The position numbers were made by a program, and so were the translations under genes. The notes beneath the pieces are model-generated. The model saw nothing but the letters and a program-made list of their open reading frames with translations. It had not been told where the DNA came from and did not search any database. From Nocardioides sp. InS609-2 (GTDB taxonomy: Bacteria; Actinomycetota; Actinomycetes; Propionibacteriales; Nocardioidaceae), in contig NZ_CP060034.1 in NCBI RefSeq assembly GCF_023208195.1, positions 2,604,001-2,668,000 of the forward strand: a DNA stretch of 64,000 bases, read 5' to 3'. Below, piece after piece: positions 17,754 through 26,988 of this stretch (position 1 is its first letter; each line of letters begins with the position of its first letter).

Positions 17754-18133
17754 GTGCCCTGGTCACCGTCGACCCCGACGACCCGACGCCGCCCTATGAG
17801 CAGGTACGCCGCCAGCTCGCCGACCTGATCGGCGTCGGTCGGCTCGCCCCCGGCGACCGGATACCCCCGCTGCGCCAGCTGGCCGGGGATCTCGGGCTGG
17901 CCGTCGGCACGGTCGCTCGCGCGTACCGCGAGCTGGAGTCGGCCGGGTTGCTGGAGTCGCGCCGAGGTGGTGGCACCCGGGTCGCTCGAACTTCGGGCCC
18001 CGTCAGTGGCTCGCTGGGTGACACGACTAGTCGACGGGTCGACGATCTCGCCGCGTCGTACGTGATGAGGGCGCGGGCGCTGGGGGCCGATGACCGGCTG
18101 GTCCGGGACGCCGTACGCCGGCAGCTGGGCTGA
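17750..18133 (+). CDS. GntR-family transcriptional regulator (YtrA-like)
   Basis: A 127-residue regulator made of the GntR winged helix (PPYEQVRRQLADLIGVGRLA, then PPLRQLAGDLGLAVGTVARAYRELE) and a short helical tail of about 40 residues. That short form is typical of the YtrA subfamily, which lacks a large effector domain. It is coupled to the upstream membrane protein gene by an ATGA overlap. The operator at 16812-16835 is its likely target, giving negative autoregulation (inference). Confidence 0.88.
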   Translation: MSALVTVDPDDPTPPYEQVRRQLADLIGVGRLAPGDRIPPLRQLAGDLGLAVGTVARAYRELESAGLLESRRGGGTRVARTSGPVSGSLGDTTSRRVDDLAASYVMRARALGADDRLVRDAVRRQLG

Positions 18134-18138
18134 GGTTT

Positions 18139-18187
18139 GTGGGGTTTGCCTGCCCCACGAGGGTGACGTTCCCCCGCCTAGGCGGGG
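18139..18187. terminator. Two hairpins between gntR and the convergent SRPBCC gene
   Basis: GTGGGG (18139-18144) pairs with CCCCAC (18153-18158) around an eight-base loop. A second inverted repeat, CCCCGCC-TA-GGCGGGG, spans 18172-18187. Together they probably end transcription from both sides. Confidence 0.6.
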
Positions 18188-18202
18188 ACCATGAACGCAA
18201 CC

Positions 18203-18667
18203 TCAGCGCTCCGCTTCCGCCTTGATCCGGCCCAGCGTCGAGCGCATCCCCTCGCGCAGGTGGGCGGCGAAGCCCTGCTGGCCACCCATCAGCGCGCGAG
18301 TGAACTTCGCGGAGATGTCGGAGATCCCGTCGGGCGCCTCGCGGCGCTGGGTGATCCGGGTGCCGCCCTCGGTGGACTCGAGGGTGAACGACCAGATCGT
18401 GAAGTTGTCCTTGATCCGGAACGCGATCTCCTGGTGCGGCTCGAAGCGCACCACCTTCGACTGCGTGGGCCACACGAGCAGGCCGCGACGGTTGATGTTG
18501 AAGAAGCGGGTACTCAGCTGGATCGGGCCGGAGCCACGCTGGAAGCTCTTCACCACCTGCGGGCTCCACTCGGCTAGGCGCGGTAGGTCGGAGACCAGGG
18601 CCCAGACCTGTGCGGGCGGGGCAGCCACCGTGATCGTCTCCTCGAGGAGGGGAAGTACGTCGCTCAT
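18203..18667 (-). CDS. SRPBCC (START/polyketide cyclase-like) family protein
   Basis: A 154-residue small helix-grip protein. It begins EETITVAAPPAQVWALVSDLPRLAEWSPQ, the family's opening strand and helix, and ends with a long C-terminal helix lining the ligand cavity. It probably binds a small hydrophobic ligand; its role is unknown. I place the start at the ATG at 18667: TACTGT (complement of 18675-18680) lies seven bases upstream, so the message is leaderless and the three extra codons of the longer frame are rejected. Confidence 0.85.
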   Translation of the reverse strand: MSDVLPLLEETITVAAPPAQVWALVSDLPRLAEWSPQVVKSFQRGSGPIQLSTRFFNINRRGLLVWPTQSKVVRFEPHQEIAFRIKDNFTIWSFTLESTEGGTRITQRREAPDGISDISAKFTRALMGGQQGFAAHLREGMRSTLGRIKAEAER

Positions 18668-18744
18668 GCGGCGCACAGTACGGGTAGTCTCCGGTCAGCT
18701 GAGGATCGGCGTCGGCAGGGGGTCGACGACGGCGGGGGGAACTC

Positions 18745-20409
18745 ATGGGATCGACCGGGATGTGGCCGGAGGCCATGTACGACGCCATGACCTCGGGCAG
18801 TCCGGGCACGGTGCACACGTTGGCCGGGGACGTCGACCAGTCGATGACGGGCGTCGCCGAGAGCATCGACCTCGTCGCCCTCGCCCAGGACAAGCCCGAC
18901 TGGGATAGCCCGAGCGCTCGGACGCATTTCAACATGCGCGCCTGGGCCACCCGCGCGTCCGCGGAGGTCTGCTTTATCCGTCTCAACCGGACGAAGCTCG
19001 CGCTCGACTACGTCTCCGGGGCGTACTCGACGATGGTGGCCGACGCCACCGAGCAGATCGACTACTGGCGCGCCCACAAGAATGACGTCGTCGACACCCT
19101 TGGGATGCTCCTCCTGCTGGTCACCACGACCAACAACCTCGCGACCGTCCGCAGTGGCTACTCCGACCAGCTGTCCGAGGCCGCCGACTTCCTCACGACC
19201 GACCCGTTCGGCGCGGACCAGCAGGAGTGGCTCGAGCGGGGCCTGGTGAAGTCGATGATCCGCGACCTCGAACACGGCACCCTGCCCGGACCGGCGATCC
19301 CCAACACCCTCGCCACGGACAACGACGATGACGGCTGGACCCCGCAGGGACTCGGCTACGACCCCGCGAGCGGCAACCTCATCCAGACCAGCTACAACGC
19401 CGACGGCGGTGCCGAGCTGAGCGTCATCGACCCCGCCACGGGCAAGGTCCTCAACACCGTCCAGCTCGGCGCCGCTGGAGACGACGGTGTCCCCGTGCAT
19501 GTCGGCGGCGTGGCCGTCCACGACGGAACGGTGTGGGTCACCTCGTCCGGAAGCAACCCCACGGTCCACCAGTACGACCTCGACACGATCAACGCGGCCA
19601 CACCATCCACGACCGTGCCTGCCCAGGGACCGCCGCAGACGGTCGCGGCCGGGTCGTCGTGCACCGTCTCCGGCAACACCCTCTACGTCGGCGACTTCAA
19701 GACCGACACGCTCCACACCTACACGTGGGACCTGAAGTCCGGTTCGTGGGGCAACGAGCAGGGGCCGTTCAAGACACCGGACCAAACGCAGGGGATGGCG
19801 GTCCGAGGCAACGAGATCGTGTTCAGCAGCTCGGAGGGGCGCGGCAACGCCGGTGCGCTCACGAGCTACAACCTGAACGACGTCCTCTCCGGCGGCGAGC
19901 TCGGCGACCCGTTGCAGACGGTGGAGCTCCCCACCATGTCGGAGGGAGTCATCATGCTTCCCGACGGTGTCGTGACGACCTACGAGTCCGGCAGCTCCGG
20001 CTACTCCTCCCCTTTCGGCTCGGCGTCGCTCGCCGACCTGTGGGCCGGACTCAACATGACCGTCACGCCGTACGGCGACCTGGGACTGGCCGGGACCATC
20101 GAGGTCGTCCCGCTCTCACTGGAGCAGGCCAGCAGCCAGTTCCGCCAGGCCGAGAGCGGGATGGACACGGCACAGGGGCGCCTGGCCCGGCTCAGCCTTC
20201 CGGCGAGGTGCCTGGGCGAGGCACCCGCCGCGCCCGCGTTCGCCACCACCGTCACCACCCACCTCGACACGACGGCGGTCTGGCTCGGGGAGGCGAGGGT
20301 GTCGGCCGACCTCACCGCCTCCGGGCTGGTCGGGGCAGCTCGCGACTACACCGACTCCGACCACCACGGTGAGAGCCTCTTCGGCATGCTGCAGGACCTG
20401 CTGTCCTGA
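18745..20409 (+). CDS. Protein with WXG100-like N-terminus, beta-propeller core and helical C-terminus
   Basis: A 554-residue protein I do not recognise as a named family. Residues 1-150 are helical, with W53 followed by a long helix as in WXG100/ESX-type proteins; a short hydrophobic stretch (LGMLLLLV) lies near 120. Residues about 190-450 show repeated strand units (GLGYDPASGNLIQTSY, GGVAVHDGTVWVTSSG, GNTLYVGDFKTDTLHTY, EGVIMLPDGVVTTYESG), consistent with a beta-propeller. Residues 460-554 are helical again and resemble EspC-like ESX proteins. No signal peptide. GGGGGG lies five bases before the ATG. A propeller lipoprotein follows 26 bases later. Secretion by a type VII system is a hypothesis; no ESX genes are present here. 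Confidence 0.75.
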   Translation: MGSTGMWPEAMYDAMTSGSPGTVHTLAGDVDQSMTGVAESIDLVALAQDKPDWDSPSARTHFNMRAWATRASAEVCFIRLNRTKLALDYVSGAYSTMVADATEQIDYWRAHKNDVVDTLGMLLLLVTTTNNLATVRSGYSDQLSEAADFLTTDPFGADQQEWLERGLVKSMIRDLEHGTLPGPAIPNTLATDNDDDGWTPQGLGYDPASGNLIQTSYNADGGAELSVIDPATGKVLNTVQLGAAGDDGVPVHVGGVAVHDGTVWVTSSGSNPTVHQYDLDTINAATPSTTVPAQGPPQTVAAGSSCTVSGNTLYVGDFKTDTLHTYTWDLKSGSWGNEQGPFKTPDQTQGMAVRGNEIVFSSSEGRGNAGALTSYNLNDVLSGGELGDPLQTVELPTMSEGVIMLPDGVVTTYESGSSGYSSPFGSASLADLWAGLNMTVTPYGDLGLAGTIEVVPLSLEQASSQFRQAESGMDTAQGRLARLSLPARCLGEAPAAPAFATTVTTHLDTTAVWLGEARVSADLTASGLVGAARDYTDSDHHGESLFGMLQDLLS

Positions 20410-20435
20410 GCCCACGCAGACGGAAGGACGTGGCC

Positions 20436-21455
20436 ATGTCACGACCGAACCACCGGGTCGCCGCGCTGGCGGTCGCCTCCGTGCTGGCGGCCGGGCTGGC
20501 CGGCTGCGCCGACGACACCCCGACGACGTCGGAGACCTGGCCCGCCGTCGACGACCTCGTCGACACGTCCGGCCTCGTGTGGGCTGTCGACGGGGTGGTT
20601 CACCTGGGCGACGGCTCCACGATCGACACCGGCTCGACGGTCACCGAGTACGTTGTGGCGGGCGACGGCGTCTGGTTCCGGCCCGACACCCCCGACGACG
20701 ACGGCCTGGCCGAGCTGCGGCACGCGACGTCGAGCGGAGTGGAGGGCACCCGTGCCCACCCGCACCCCTCGACCCTCTCGACCTCCCCGGACGGCCGCTT
20801 CCTGGCCTTCCTCGACCGACCCCAAGGCGCAGATGGTCCCGCCGAGGCGGTGGTGGTCGACCTGGCGGACGGCACGGAGCTGGTGCGCAGCCGGACCGGG
20901 CTCGGCAAGGACGTCGACGACTGGGCCGACCTTTACGAGGAGGTCCCGATCTCGGTCATCGGCGTGTCCGTCGACACCGCCTACGTCCAGGCCGTCGACG
21001 GCGTCCTGGCCTACGACCTGGCCACCGGCCAGGGGAGCCCCGCCGAGGTCGCGCAGGGTGGGCTCTCCGAGACCGACTGGTACCAGCAGTTCAGCCCGAC
21101 CTATCCGCTCCCGAATGTCGCCGGCACCTGGGCGATCCGCAACCCCGACGACCTGGCCGCGCCGCCGGAGCTCGTGCCCGCCGACGGTGACCCGGTCTCG
21201 ACCCGTCTGCTCCCAGCGGACGGGCCCCCGGTCCCGGGCGGACCGGCCCTCGAACGCTGGTGGCTCGACTCGTGGCTCGACGACGCCACCACCGTGGGCG
21301 GCACACCGGCCGGGACCGAGCAGATGCCGTCCTCGCCGCTCGACGTCCTCATCACCTGCACGGTGCCGGCGGGCACCTGCCGGCCGATCCCCGGCACGGA
21401 GAGGGGTGCCCTGGTGCCCGGCGACCGCGACGGGGACGCCTTGCTCGTGCGCTGA
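20436..21455 (+). CDS. Propeller-like lipoprotein of unknown function
   Basis: A 339-residue lipoprotein: basic N-terminus, hydrophobic stretch and lipobox LAGC with Cys24. The mature part has repeated beta units (GSTIDTGSTVTEYVVAGDGVWF, STSPDGRFLAFLD, VDGVLAYDLATG) ending in TCTVPAGTCRPIPG. I chose the ATG at 20436 over the GTG six bases upstream because GGAAGGA stands at the better distance. It follows the WXG100-like propeller gene in the same direction and is probably cotranscribed, suggesting a surface or secreted pair (inference). The terminal motif recurs in the start-less fragment at 16215-16745. Confidence 0.75.
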   Translation: MSRPNHRVAALAVASVLAAGLAGCADDTPTTSETWPAVDDLVDTSGLVWAVDGVVHLGDGSTIDTGSTVTEYVVAGDGVWFRPDTPDDDGLAELRHATSSGVEGTRAHPHPSTLSTSPDGRFLAFLDRPQGADGPAEAVVVDLADGTELVRSRTGLGKDVDDWADLYEEVPISVIGVSVDTAYVQAVDGVLAYDLATGQGSPAEVAQGGLSETDWYQQFSPTYPLPNVAGTWAIRNPDDLAAPPELVPADGDPVSTRLLPADGPPVPGGPALERWWLDSWLDDATTVGGTPAGTEQMPSSPLDVLITCTVPAGTCRPIPGTERGALVPGDRDGDALLVR

Positions 21456-21462
21456 CCAGTCG

Positions 21463-22956
21463 CTAGCGCGAGCCCCACCAGTCGAGCAGAGCCGCCCGCA
21501 CCGTGGCGGGATCCTGAGGCCCGTGGTCCATCCGCAGCTCCAGCAGGAACCGGTAGGCCTCGCCGACGTCGCGGCCGGGCCCGATGCCGAGGATCTCCAT
21601 GATCTCGGTGCCGTCGAGGTCGGGGCGGATCGAGGCCAGCTCCTCCTCCTCCGACAACCGCGCGATGCGCTCCTCCAGCTCGTCATAGGTACGACGCAGC
21701 CGGTCGGCCTTGCGCTGGTTGCGTGTGGTGCAGTCGGCCCGGGTGAGGATGTGCAGCCGCTCTAGCTGGTCACCGGCGTCGCGCACGTAGCGTCGTACGG
21801 CGGAGTCGGTCCACTCCCCCGACCCGTAGCCGTGGAACCTCAGGTGCAGCTCGACCAGCGTCGCGACGGCGTCGATGTCGTCGTTGGAGAAGCGCAGCGC
21901 CCGCATCCGCTTGCGGGTGATCTTGGCGCCCACCACGTCGTGGTGGTGGAACGTGACGGTGCCGTCGCCGGCGAACTTGCGGGTGCGCGGCTTGCCGACG
22001 TCGTGCATGAGCGCGGCGAAGCGCCCCACGAAGTCGGGCGGCGCGTCGGGCCCGCCGCGGGAGGTCTCCAGGTCGATCGCCTGCTCGAGCACGGTCAGCG
22101 TGTGCTCGTAGACGTCCTTGTGCCGGTGGTGCTCGTCGCGCTCGAGCGCCAGGGCGGGCAGCTCGGGCAGAACGAGCGCGGCCAGCCCGGTTTGGACGAG
22201 CAGGGTCAGCCCACGACGGGGGTACGGCGCGCACACCAGCTTGACGATCTCGTCCCGCACACGTTCGGCCGAGATGATCGAGATGCGGTCGGCCATGGCG
22301 GTCATCGCAGCCACCACCTCGGGCGCCACGTCGAAGCCCAGCTGCGCGGAGAACCGGGCGGCACGCATCATCCGCAGCGGGTCGTCGGAGAAGGAGTCCT
22401 CCGGCCGGCCCGGGGTGCGGAGCACGCGCTCAGCGAGGTCGGCGATGCCGCCGTACGGATCCTCGAAGACCCGACCGGGGACGGTGACGGCCATCGCGTT
22501 GACCGTGAAGTCGCGCCGACCCAGGTCACCGGCCAGCGAGTCACCGAAGTCGACCTCGGGCTTGCGCGACGCCGGGTCGTACGTCTCGGCGCGGTAGGTG
22601 GTGATCTCGACCTGCCACGGCCCCTTGCGGCAGCCGATCGTGCCGAACGCCCGGCCCATGTCCCACACGGCCTCGGCCCACTTCGACACCAGCCGCTCGG
22701 TGACGTCGGGTCGGGCCGACGTGGTGAAGTCGAGGTCGTTCTGAAGCCGTCCGAGCATCGCGTCGCGCACTGGCCCGCCGACCAGCGCCAGTTGCTCACC
22801 GGCGGCCGCGAACAGGTCGCCCAGCTCGTCGATCACCGAGCCGATCCGGTCGAGCTCGCGCGCCACCGTCTCCTGCACCTGGGCCATCGACAACGGTGCC
22901 TGTGACCCCGCCGGGAGTACGGCGGGCTCGGGGCGCGGGGCGGTGGCGTCGGACAC
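21463..22956 (-). CDS. cca: CCA-adding tRNA nucleotidyltransferase
   Basis: A 497-residue enzyme that adds or repairs the 3' CCA end of tRNAs; neither tRNA in this window encodes CCA, so it is needed. Motifs: GGPVRDAMLGRLQNDLDFTT (head domain with the metal-binding acidic pair), RRDFTVNAMA, DDPLRMMRAARFSAQLGF, and an HD domain with LMHDVGKP. The start is the GTG at 22956, eight bases after TAGACT (complement of 22965-22970); a longer frame runs through the divergent promoter and is rejected. Counterpart of mycobacterial pcnA. The usual NUDIX neighbour is absent. Confidence 0.93.
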   Translation of the reverse strand: MSDATAPRPEPAVLPAGSQAPLSMAQVQETVARELDRIGSVIDELGDLFAAAGEQLALVGGPVRDAMLGRLQNDLDFTTSARPDVTERLVSKWAEAVWDMGRAFGTIGCRKGPWQVEITTYRAETYDPASRKPEVDFGDSLAGDLGRRDFTVNAMAVTVPGRVFEDPYGGIADLAERVLRTPGRPEDSFSDDPLRMMRAARFSAQLGFDVAPEVVAAMTAMADRISIISAERVRDEIVKLVCAPYPRRGLTLLVQTGLAALVLPELPALALERDEHHRHKDVYEHTLTVLEQAIDLETSRGGPDAPPDFVGRFAALMHDVGKPRTRKFAGDGTVTFHHHDVVGAKITRKRMRALRFSNDDIDAVATLVELHLRFHGYGSGEWTDSAVRRYVRDAGDQLERLHILTRADCTTRNQRKADRLRRTYDELEERIARLSEEEELASIRPDLDGTEIMEILGIGPGRDVGEAYRFLLELRMDHGPQDPATVRAALLDWWGSR

Positions 22957-23045
22957 GACTGGCCAGTCTACGAAAGGAGAGCAGGGAGTCCGGCATCCGT
23001 GCGGGCCTGACCAGTCGGCGGGGGTCGCCGCACTAGAGTCGGTGC
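22957..23045. promoter_or_regulatory. Divergent leaderless promoters of cca and the DUF6049 gene
   Basis: Only 89 bases separate the two GTG starts. TAGACT (minus strand, complement of 22965-22970) precedes cca by eight bases, and TAGAGT at 23034-23039 precedes the DUF6049 gene by six. No ribosome binding site is seen for either, so both messages are probably leaderless. Confidence 0.6.
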
Positions 23046-25289
23046 GTGTTTCGCCCCCCATCGCTGACGGCTGCGCTCGTGGGTGTCCTGGCGACGGCGG
23101 GATGTCTGCTCGGTGGCGTGCCGCCGGCCAACGCCACCCTGGCGTCCAGCAACGAGATAGCCACCACGAGGCAGGTGGCGGCGACGACTACGGCGGAGGT
23201 CACCACGCCGCTGGAGATCAAGATCACCGACCTCACGCCGTCGGTCATCGAGCCCGATGCCGACGTCACGATCTCGGGCACCGTCACCAACACCACCAGC
23301 GAGACGTGGACCGACATCAATCTCTACACGTTCCGCTCGATGACCCCGATCCCCGACGCTGCCAGCCTCGCGCTGGCCGCCGAGTCGGAGGCCGACGAGT
23401 ACCTGGGCGACCGGATCCTCGAGCCCGACACGTACGCCACGGTGCCGAGCCTCGCGGCGGACGAGACCGCCACGTTCACCGCGATCGTGCCTCGCGAAGC
23501 GCTCGCCACCGGCAACCAGGCGGGCGTCTACTGGGTCGGCGTACACGCGCTCGGCGCCTCGCCCAGCACCCCGGGCGACGCCCTCGCCGACGGCAGGGCG
23601 CGCACGTTCATCCCGCTGCTCCCCGAGGACAGCAAGCCGATCGACGCCGCGCTCGTCCTGCCGCTGCGCGCGACAGTGCACTACGACCCCGACGGCCGGG
23701 TCTCCGATCCCGTCGGCTGGGCCAAGCGGCTCGGCGCGGGCGGCCGGCTGAGCAACGTCCTCCGAGCCGGTCAGACGGCCGGGTCACGTCCGGTCACCTG
23801 GCTGGTCGACCCCGCCGTGGTGCAGGCCGTCACCCGGCTGGCCGAGGGCAACCAGCCGCTCAGCCTGGCTCCCCTGCCCGGCAGCGAGGGAGGCGACGAG
23901 CCCGAGAACGGCGAGACCCCGTCCACGGACTCGCCGCCGCCCGTCACGCCCACCCCCGCTCCGGCCGACGAGGACCTGTCGCCCGAGAACGCCGCGGCCG
24001 CCAGCGCCGCGAGAGACTGGCTCCTGCTCTTCCAGCAGGCGATCGGACCGCGCAGCGTCTTGACCCTGCCGTACGGCGACGTCGACATGTCCGCGGCCGC
24101 CCGACACGCCCCGGAGACCTACGACCTCGCCCTCGAACGCTCCGCCGACGCGATGACCGGCCTGCAGGTAGCCGCCAGCCCGGCCCTGGCGCCCCACTCG
24201 GGGTACCTCAGCCCGGAGGCCTTGGCCCGGGCTCCGCGCGAGGCGCTCGTCCTGCTGTCGGACACCGCGGTCGCCGGACTCGGCGGTCTGGCCCCGTCGT
24301 CCGGCCAGCTGCTCGGCCACCAGATCGCCACGACGTCGTCGGGCGTGGCCGCGGGCGGACCGGGTCCGGAGTCGTCGAGCTCGCCGATCGCCGTACGCCA
24401 GCGGCTGTTGAGCGAGGCCGCGCTGCGGATGGTCTCCGGTGACAGGACGCCGATCATCATGGTGCCGCCCCCGACGTGGAACCCGGCCGACTCCCAGACG
24501 CTCTACGACAGCTTCGCCGAAGGAGTGCTCCAGATGCGGGAGCTCTCCGAACTGGTCTCAGCCGGCTCGGAGACCTTGGCCGACGACGAGCTCGTCTACC
24601 CCGACGCGGAGCTCGAGGGCGAGCTGCCGACGGCGAACTTCGAGAGCGCCCGGGCGCTGATGGCCGACGGCATGGTCCTCTCCTGCGTGCTCGACCTACC
24701 GGCCGGCATCGGCTACTCGGTCGGCAACATCGCCCTCACCGGTCTGTCGTACTTCTCCCGTCGTGACCCCGAGAGCTCCCGGCTCGCCACCCAACGGTCG
24801 GCCGGAGGCATCTCCGACATCCTCGGCAAGGTGACCATCGACGGACCCTCCAAGGTCACCCTCTCCAGTGACCAGGGCAACCTCGGCGCCACCATCTCCA
24901 ACGAACTCACCGAGGCCGTCACGGTGCGGGTCGTCGCCCTGACCGACGGCGGCATCCAGCTCGAAGGGCCCGAGACGATCACCCTCGCGCCGCTCTCGCG
25001 GCGGCGGATCCTGCTCGACGCGACCGCGACCCGCCAGGGCATCCACACCGTGACCCTGCGCGTCACCGACGTCGAGGGCGAGCCACTCGGCTCTGCCACC
25101 ACGTTCTCGGTGCGCACCGCCCAGGTCAGCCAGGTCATCTGGCTGATCATGGCCGCGGGCGCGGTGATGCTCTTCGGGGCGATCGGGGTCCGGCTCGTAC
25201 GACGCCTGCGCGGCCTGCCCGACCAGCCCGGTGAGGACGAGCCGGACGCCGAGAACGCCGAGCCCGAGCCTGGGTCGACGGCCACATGA
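23046..25289 (+). CDS. DUF6049 family secreted/membrane protein
   Basis: A 747-residue envelope protein conserved next to murJ in actinobacteria (counterpart of mycobacterial Rv3909). An N-terminal signal (about 1-30), a beta-rich domain beginning PLEIKITDLTPSVIEPDADV, a low-complexity acidic/proline linker near residues 280-320, further mixed domains, and a single membrane span close to the C-terminus (about 702-720) with a short cytoplasmic tail. It is presumably anchored with its bulk outside. The GTG start is leaderless-type. Overlaps murJ by four bases (ATGA). Its biochemical role is unknown; linkage suggests wall assembly. Confidence 0.85.
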   Translation: MFRPPSLTAALVGVLATAGCLLGGVPPANATLASSNEIATTRQVAATTTAEVTTPLEIKITDLTPSVIEPDADVTISGTVTNTTSETWTDINLYTFRSMTPIPDAASLALAAESEADEYLGDRILEPDTYATVPSLAADETATFTAIVPREALATGNQAGVYWVGVHALGASPSTPGDALADGRARTFIPLLPEDSKPIDAALVLPLRATVHYDPDGRVSDPVGWAKRLGAGGRLSNVLRAGQTAGSRPVTWLVDPAVVQAVTRLAEGNQPLSLAPLPGSEGGDEPENGETPSTDSPPPVTPTPAPADEDLSPENAAAASAARDWLLLFQQAIGPRSVLTLPYGDVDMSAAARHAPETYDLALERSADAMTGLQVAASPALAPHSGYLSPEALARAPREALVLLSDTAVAGLGGLAPSSGQLLGHQIATTSSGVAAGGPGPESSSSPIAVRQRLLSEAALRMVSGDRTPIIMVPPPTWNPADSQTLYDSFAEGVLQMRELSELVSAGSETLADDELVYPDAELEGELPTANFESARALMADGMVLSCVLDLPAGIGYSVGNIALTGLSYFSRRDPESSRLATQRSAGGISDILGKVTIDGPSKVTLSSDQGNLGATISNELTEAVTVRVVALTDGGIQLEGPETITLAPLSRRRILLDATATRQGIHTVTLRVTDVEGEPLGSATTFSVRTAQVSQVIWLIMAAGAVMLFGAIGVRLVRRLRGLPDQPGEDEPDAENAEPEPGSTAT

Positions 25290-26932
25290 GCGACAACACC
25301 GACGCCAAGATCCTGTCCTCCAGCGCGGTGATGGCGGCCGGCACCACGGTGTCGCGGCTCTCGGGCTACGTCCGGTCCTCGCTGCTCGTCTGGGCACTGG
25401 GCAACGCGCTGCACGCCGACGTCTTCAATGTCGCCAACACGGTGCCGAACATGCTCTACATCCTGCTGGCCGGTGGCGTCTTCAACGCGGTGCTCGTTCC
25501 ACAGCTGGTGCGCTCGCTGAAGGATGACGCCGACGGCGGCGAGGCCTACACCAACCGGGTGATCACCCTGGCCGCGCTGTTCCTGGCCGCGGTGACCGTG
25601 CTGCTGATCGTCGCCGCACCCCTGATCATGTCGGTGCTCCTCGACTCGAGGTACTCGAAGCCCGAGCTGGCCGGGCAGCGCCAGTCGGTGATCGACTTCG
25701 CGCGCTTCTGCCTGCCGCAGGTGTTCTTCTACGGGATGTTCGTGCTGGTCGGGCAGATCCTCAACGCCCGCGGCCGCTTCGGACCGATGATGTGGGCGCC
25801 GATCGCCAACAACGTCATCTCGGTCGGGGTGCTGGTGACCTACCTGTTCGTCTTCGGGGAGGCCACCGGAGCGGAGAAGTCCGGCCCGTTCACCAGCGGC
25901 CAGGAGCTCCTGCTGGGCCTCGGCTCGACCGCCGGGATCGTCGCGCAGCTGCTGATCCTGCTGCCCTATCTCAAGAAGGCCGGCTTCACCTACCGGCCGC
26001 GTTTCGACTTCCGCGGCACCGGCCTGGGCCACACCCTGCGGCTGGGCACCTGGACCGTGCTCTTCGTCATCGTCAACCAGGTCGCGTACACCGTGGTCGT
26101 CAAGCTGGCCTCGGGCGGCACCGCCGACGGACCCGGCGGCACCGGCCTCACGATCTACTCCTACTCGTTCCTGCTCGTGATGGTGCCGCACGCGATTCTG
26201 ACCGTGTCGCTCGCGACCGCGATCCTGCCCCGTCTCTCCGCCTACGCGCGCGAGAACGAGTACGCCGCCCTGTCCACCAGCCTCGCCAGCACCCTGCGCA
26301 CCGCGCTGGCGGTGGTGATCCCGTTCGCGGCTCTGCTGCCCCTCGTTGCCCCCGAACTGGCGTCGCTGATGTTCGGCTTCGGCGCGGGCGCGACCAGCAG
26401 CAAGAACTTCGTGCCCACGCTGTCGCTCTTCGGGGCCGGCCTGGTCGTCTTCACCGTCCACTACCTGATGCTTCGGGGCTTCTACGCCCTCGAGCAGACC
26501 CGCACCGTCTTCTTCATCCAGTGCGCGGTGTCGCTGGTCAACATCGCCGCCGCCGTGCTGTTCGTCGGCCGTAGCAACGCCGCCGACACCTCACCCGCCC
26601 TGACCCTCGCGTACGCCGCGGCGTACCTCGTCGGCGCCTGCATCAGCTACTCCGTGCTCCGGCGCCACCTCGGCGGGCTGCACACACCGACGCTGGTGCG
26701 GTTCGCGGTCCGGATGGTGCTGGCTGTCGCCGTCTCGACCGGTGCGGCCCTGGCAGTCGCCGTACTCCTGCCCGGCTGGGGCGACCAGCCGGGCAAGGTG
26801 ACGGCGCTGTGGCGCGGCGCACTCATCGGCGGTGCCGATCTCGCGGTGCTGCTGGTGATGGCCCGCCTCCTGCGCCTGCGCGAGATCACCTCGGTGGTGG
26901 ACACGGTTCAAGGGCGGCTCTCCCGACGCTGA
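25286..26932 (+). CDS. murJ: Lipid II flippase MurJ (MviN family)
   Basis: A 548-residue polytopic membrane protein with about fourteen spans that moves lipid II across the membrane for peptidoglycan synthesis. Family marks include the N-terminal SSAVMAAGTTVSRLSGYVR and NTVPNMLYILLAGGVFNAVL, PQVFFYGMFVL and VPHAILTVSLATAILPRLS. It ends soon after the last span, with no kinase-like extension; in Mycobacterium the pseudokinase is fused to the flippase, while here it is the next gene. Translationally coupled to the DUF6049 gene. Confidence 0.94.
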   Translation: MSDNTDAKILSSSAVMAAGTTVSRLSGYVRSSLLVWALGNALHADVFNVANTVPNMLYILLAGGVFNAVLVPQLVRSLKDDADGGEAYTNRVITLAALFLAAVTVLLIVAAPLIMSVLLDSRYSKPELAGQRQSVIDFARFCLPQVFFYGMFVLVGQILNARGRFGPMMWAPIANNVISVGVLVTYLFVFGEATGAEKSGPFTSGQELLLGLGSTAGIVAQLLILLPYLKKAGFTYRPRFDFRGTGLGHTLRLGTWTVLFVIVNQVAYTVVVKLASGGTADGPGGTGLTIYSYSFLLVMVPHAILTVSLATAILPRLSAYARENEYAALSTSLASTLRTALAVVIPFAALLPLVAPELASLMFGFGAGATSSKNFVPTLSLFGAGLVVFTVHYLMLRGFYALEQTRTVFFIQCAVSLVNIAAAVLFVGRSNAADTSPALTLAYAAAYLVGACISYSVLRRHLGGLHTPTLVRFAVRMVLAVAVSTGAALAVAVLLPGWGDQPGKVTALWRGALIGGADLAVLLVMARLLRLREITSVVDTVQGRLSRR

Positions 26933-26988
26933 GCCGGGCCTACGATGAGTCTGGTCAAGGTCCGACGCGAGGGAGGGGCGCAGGCATC

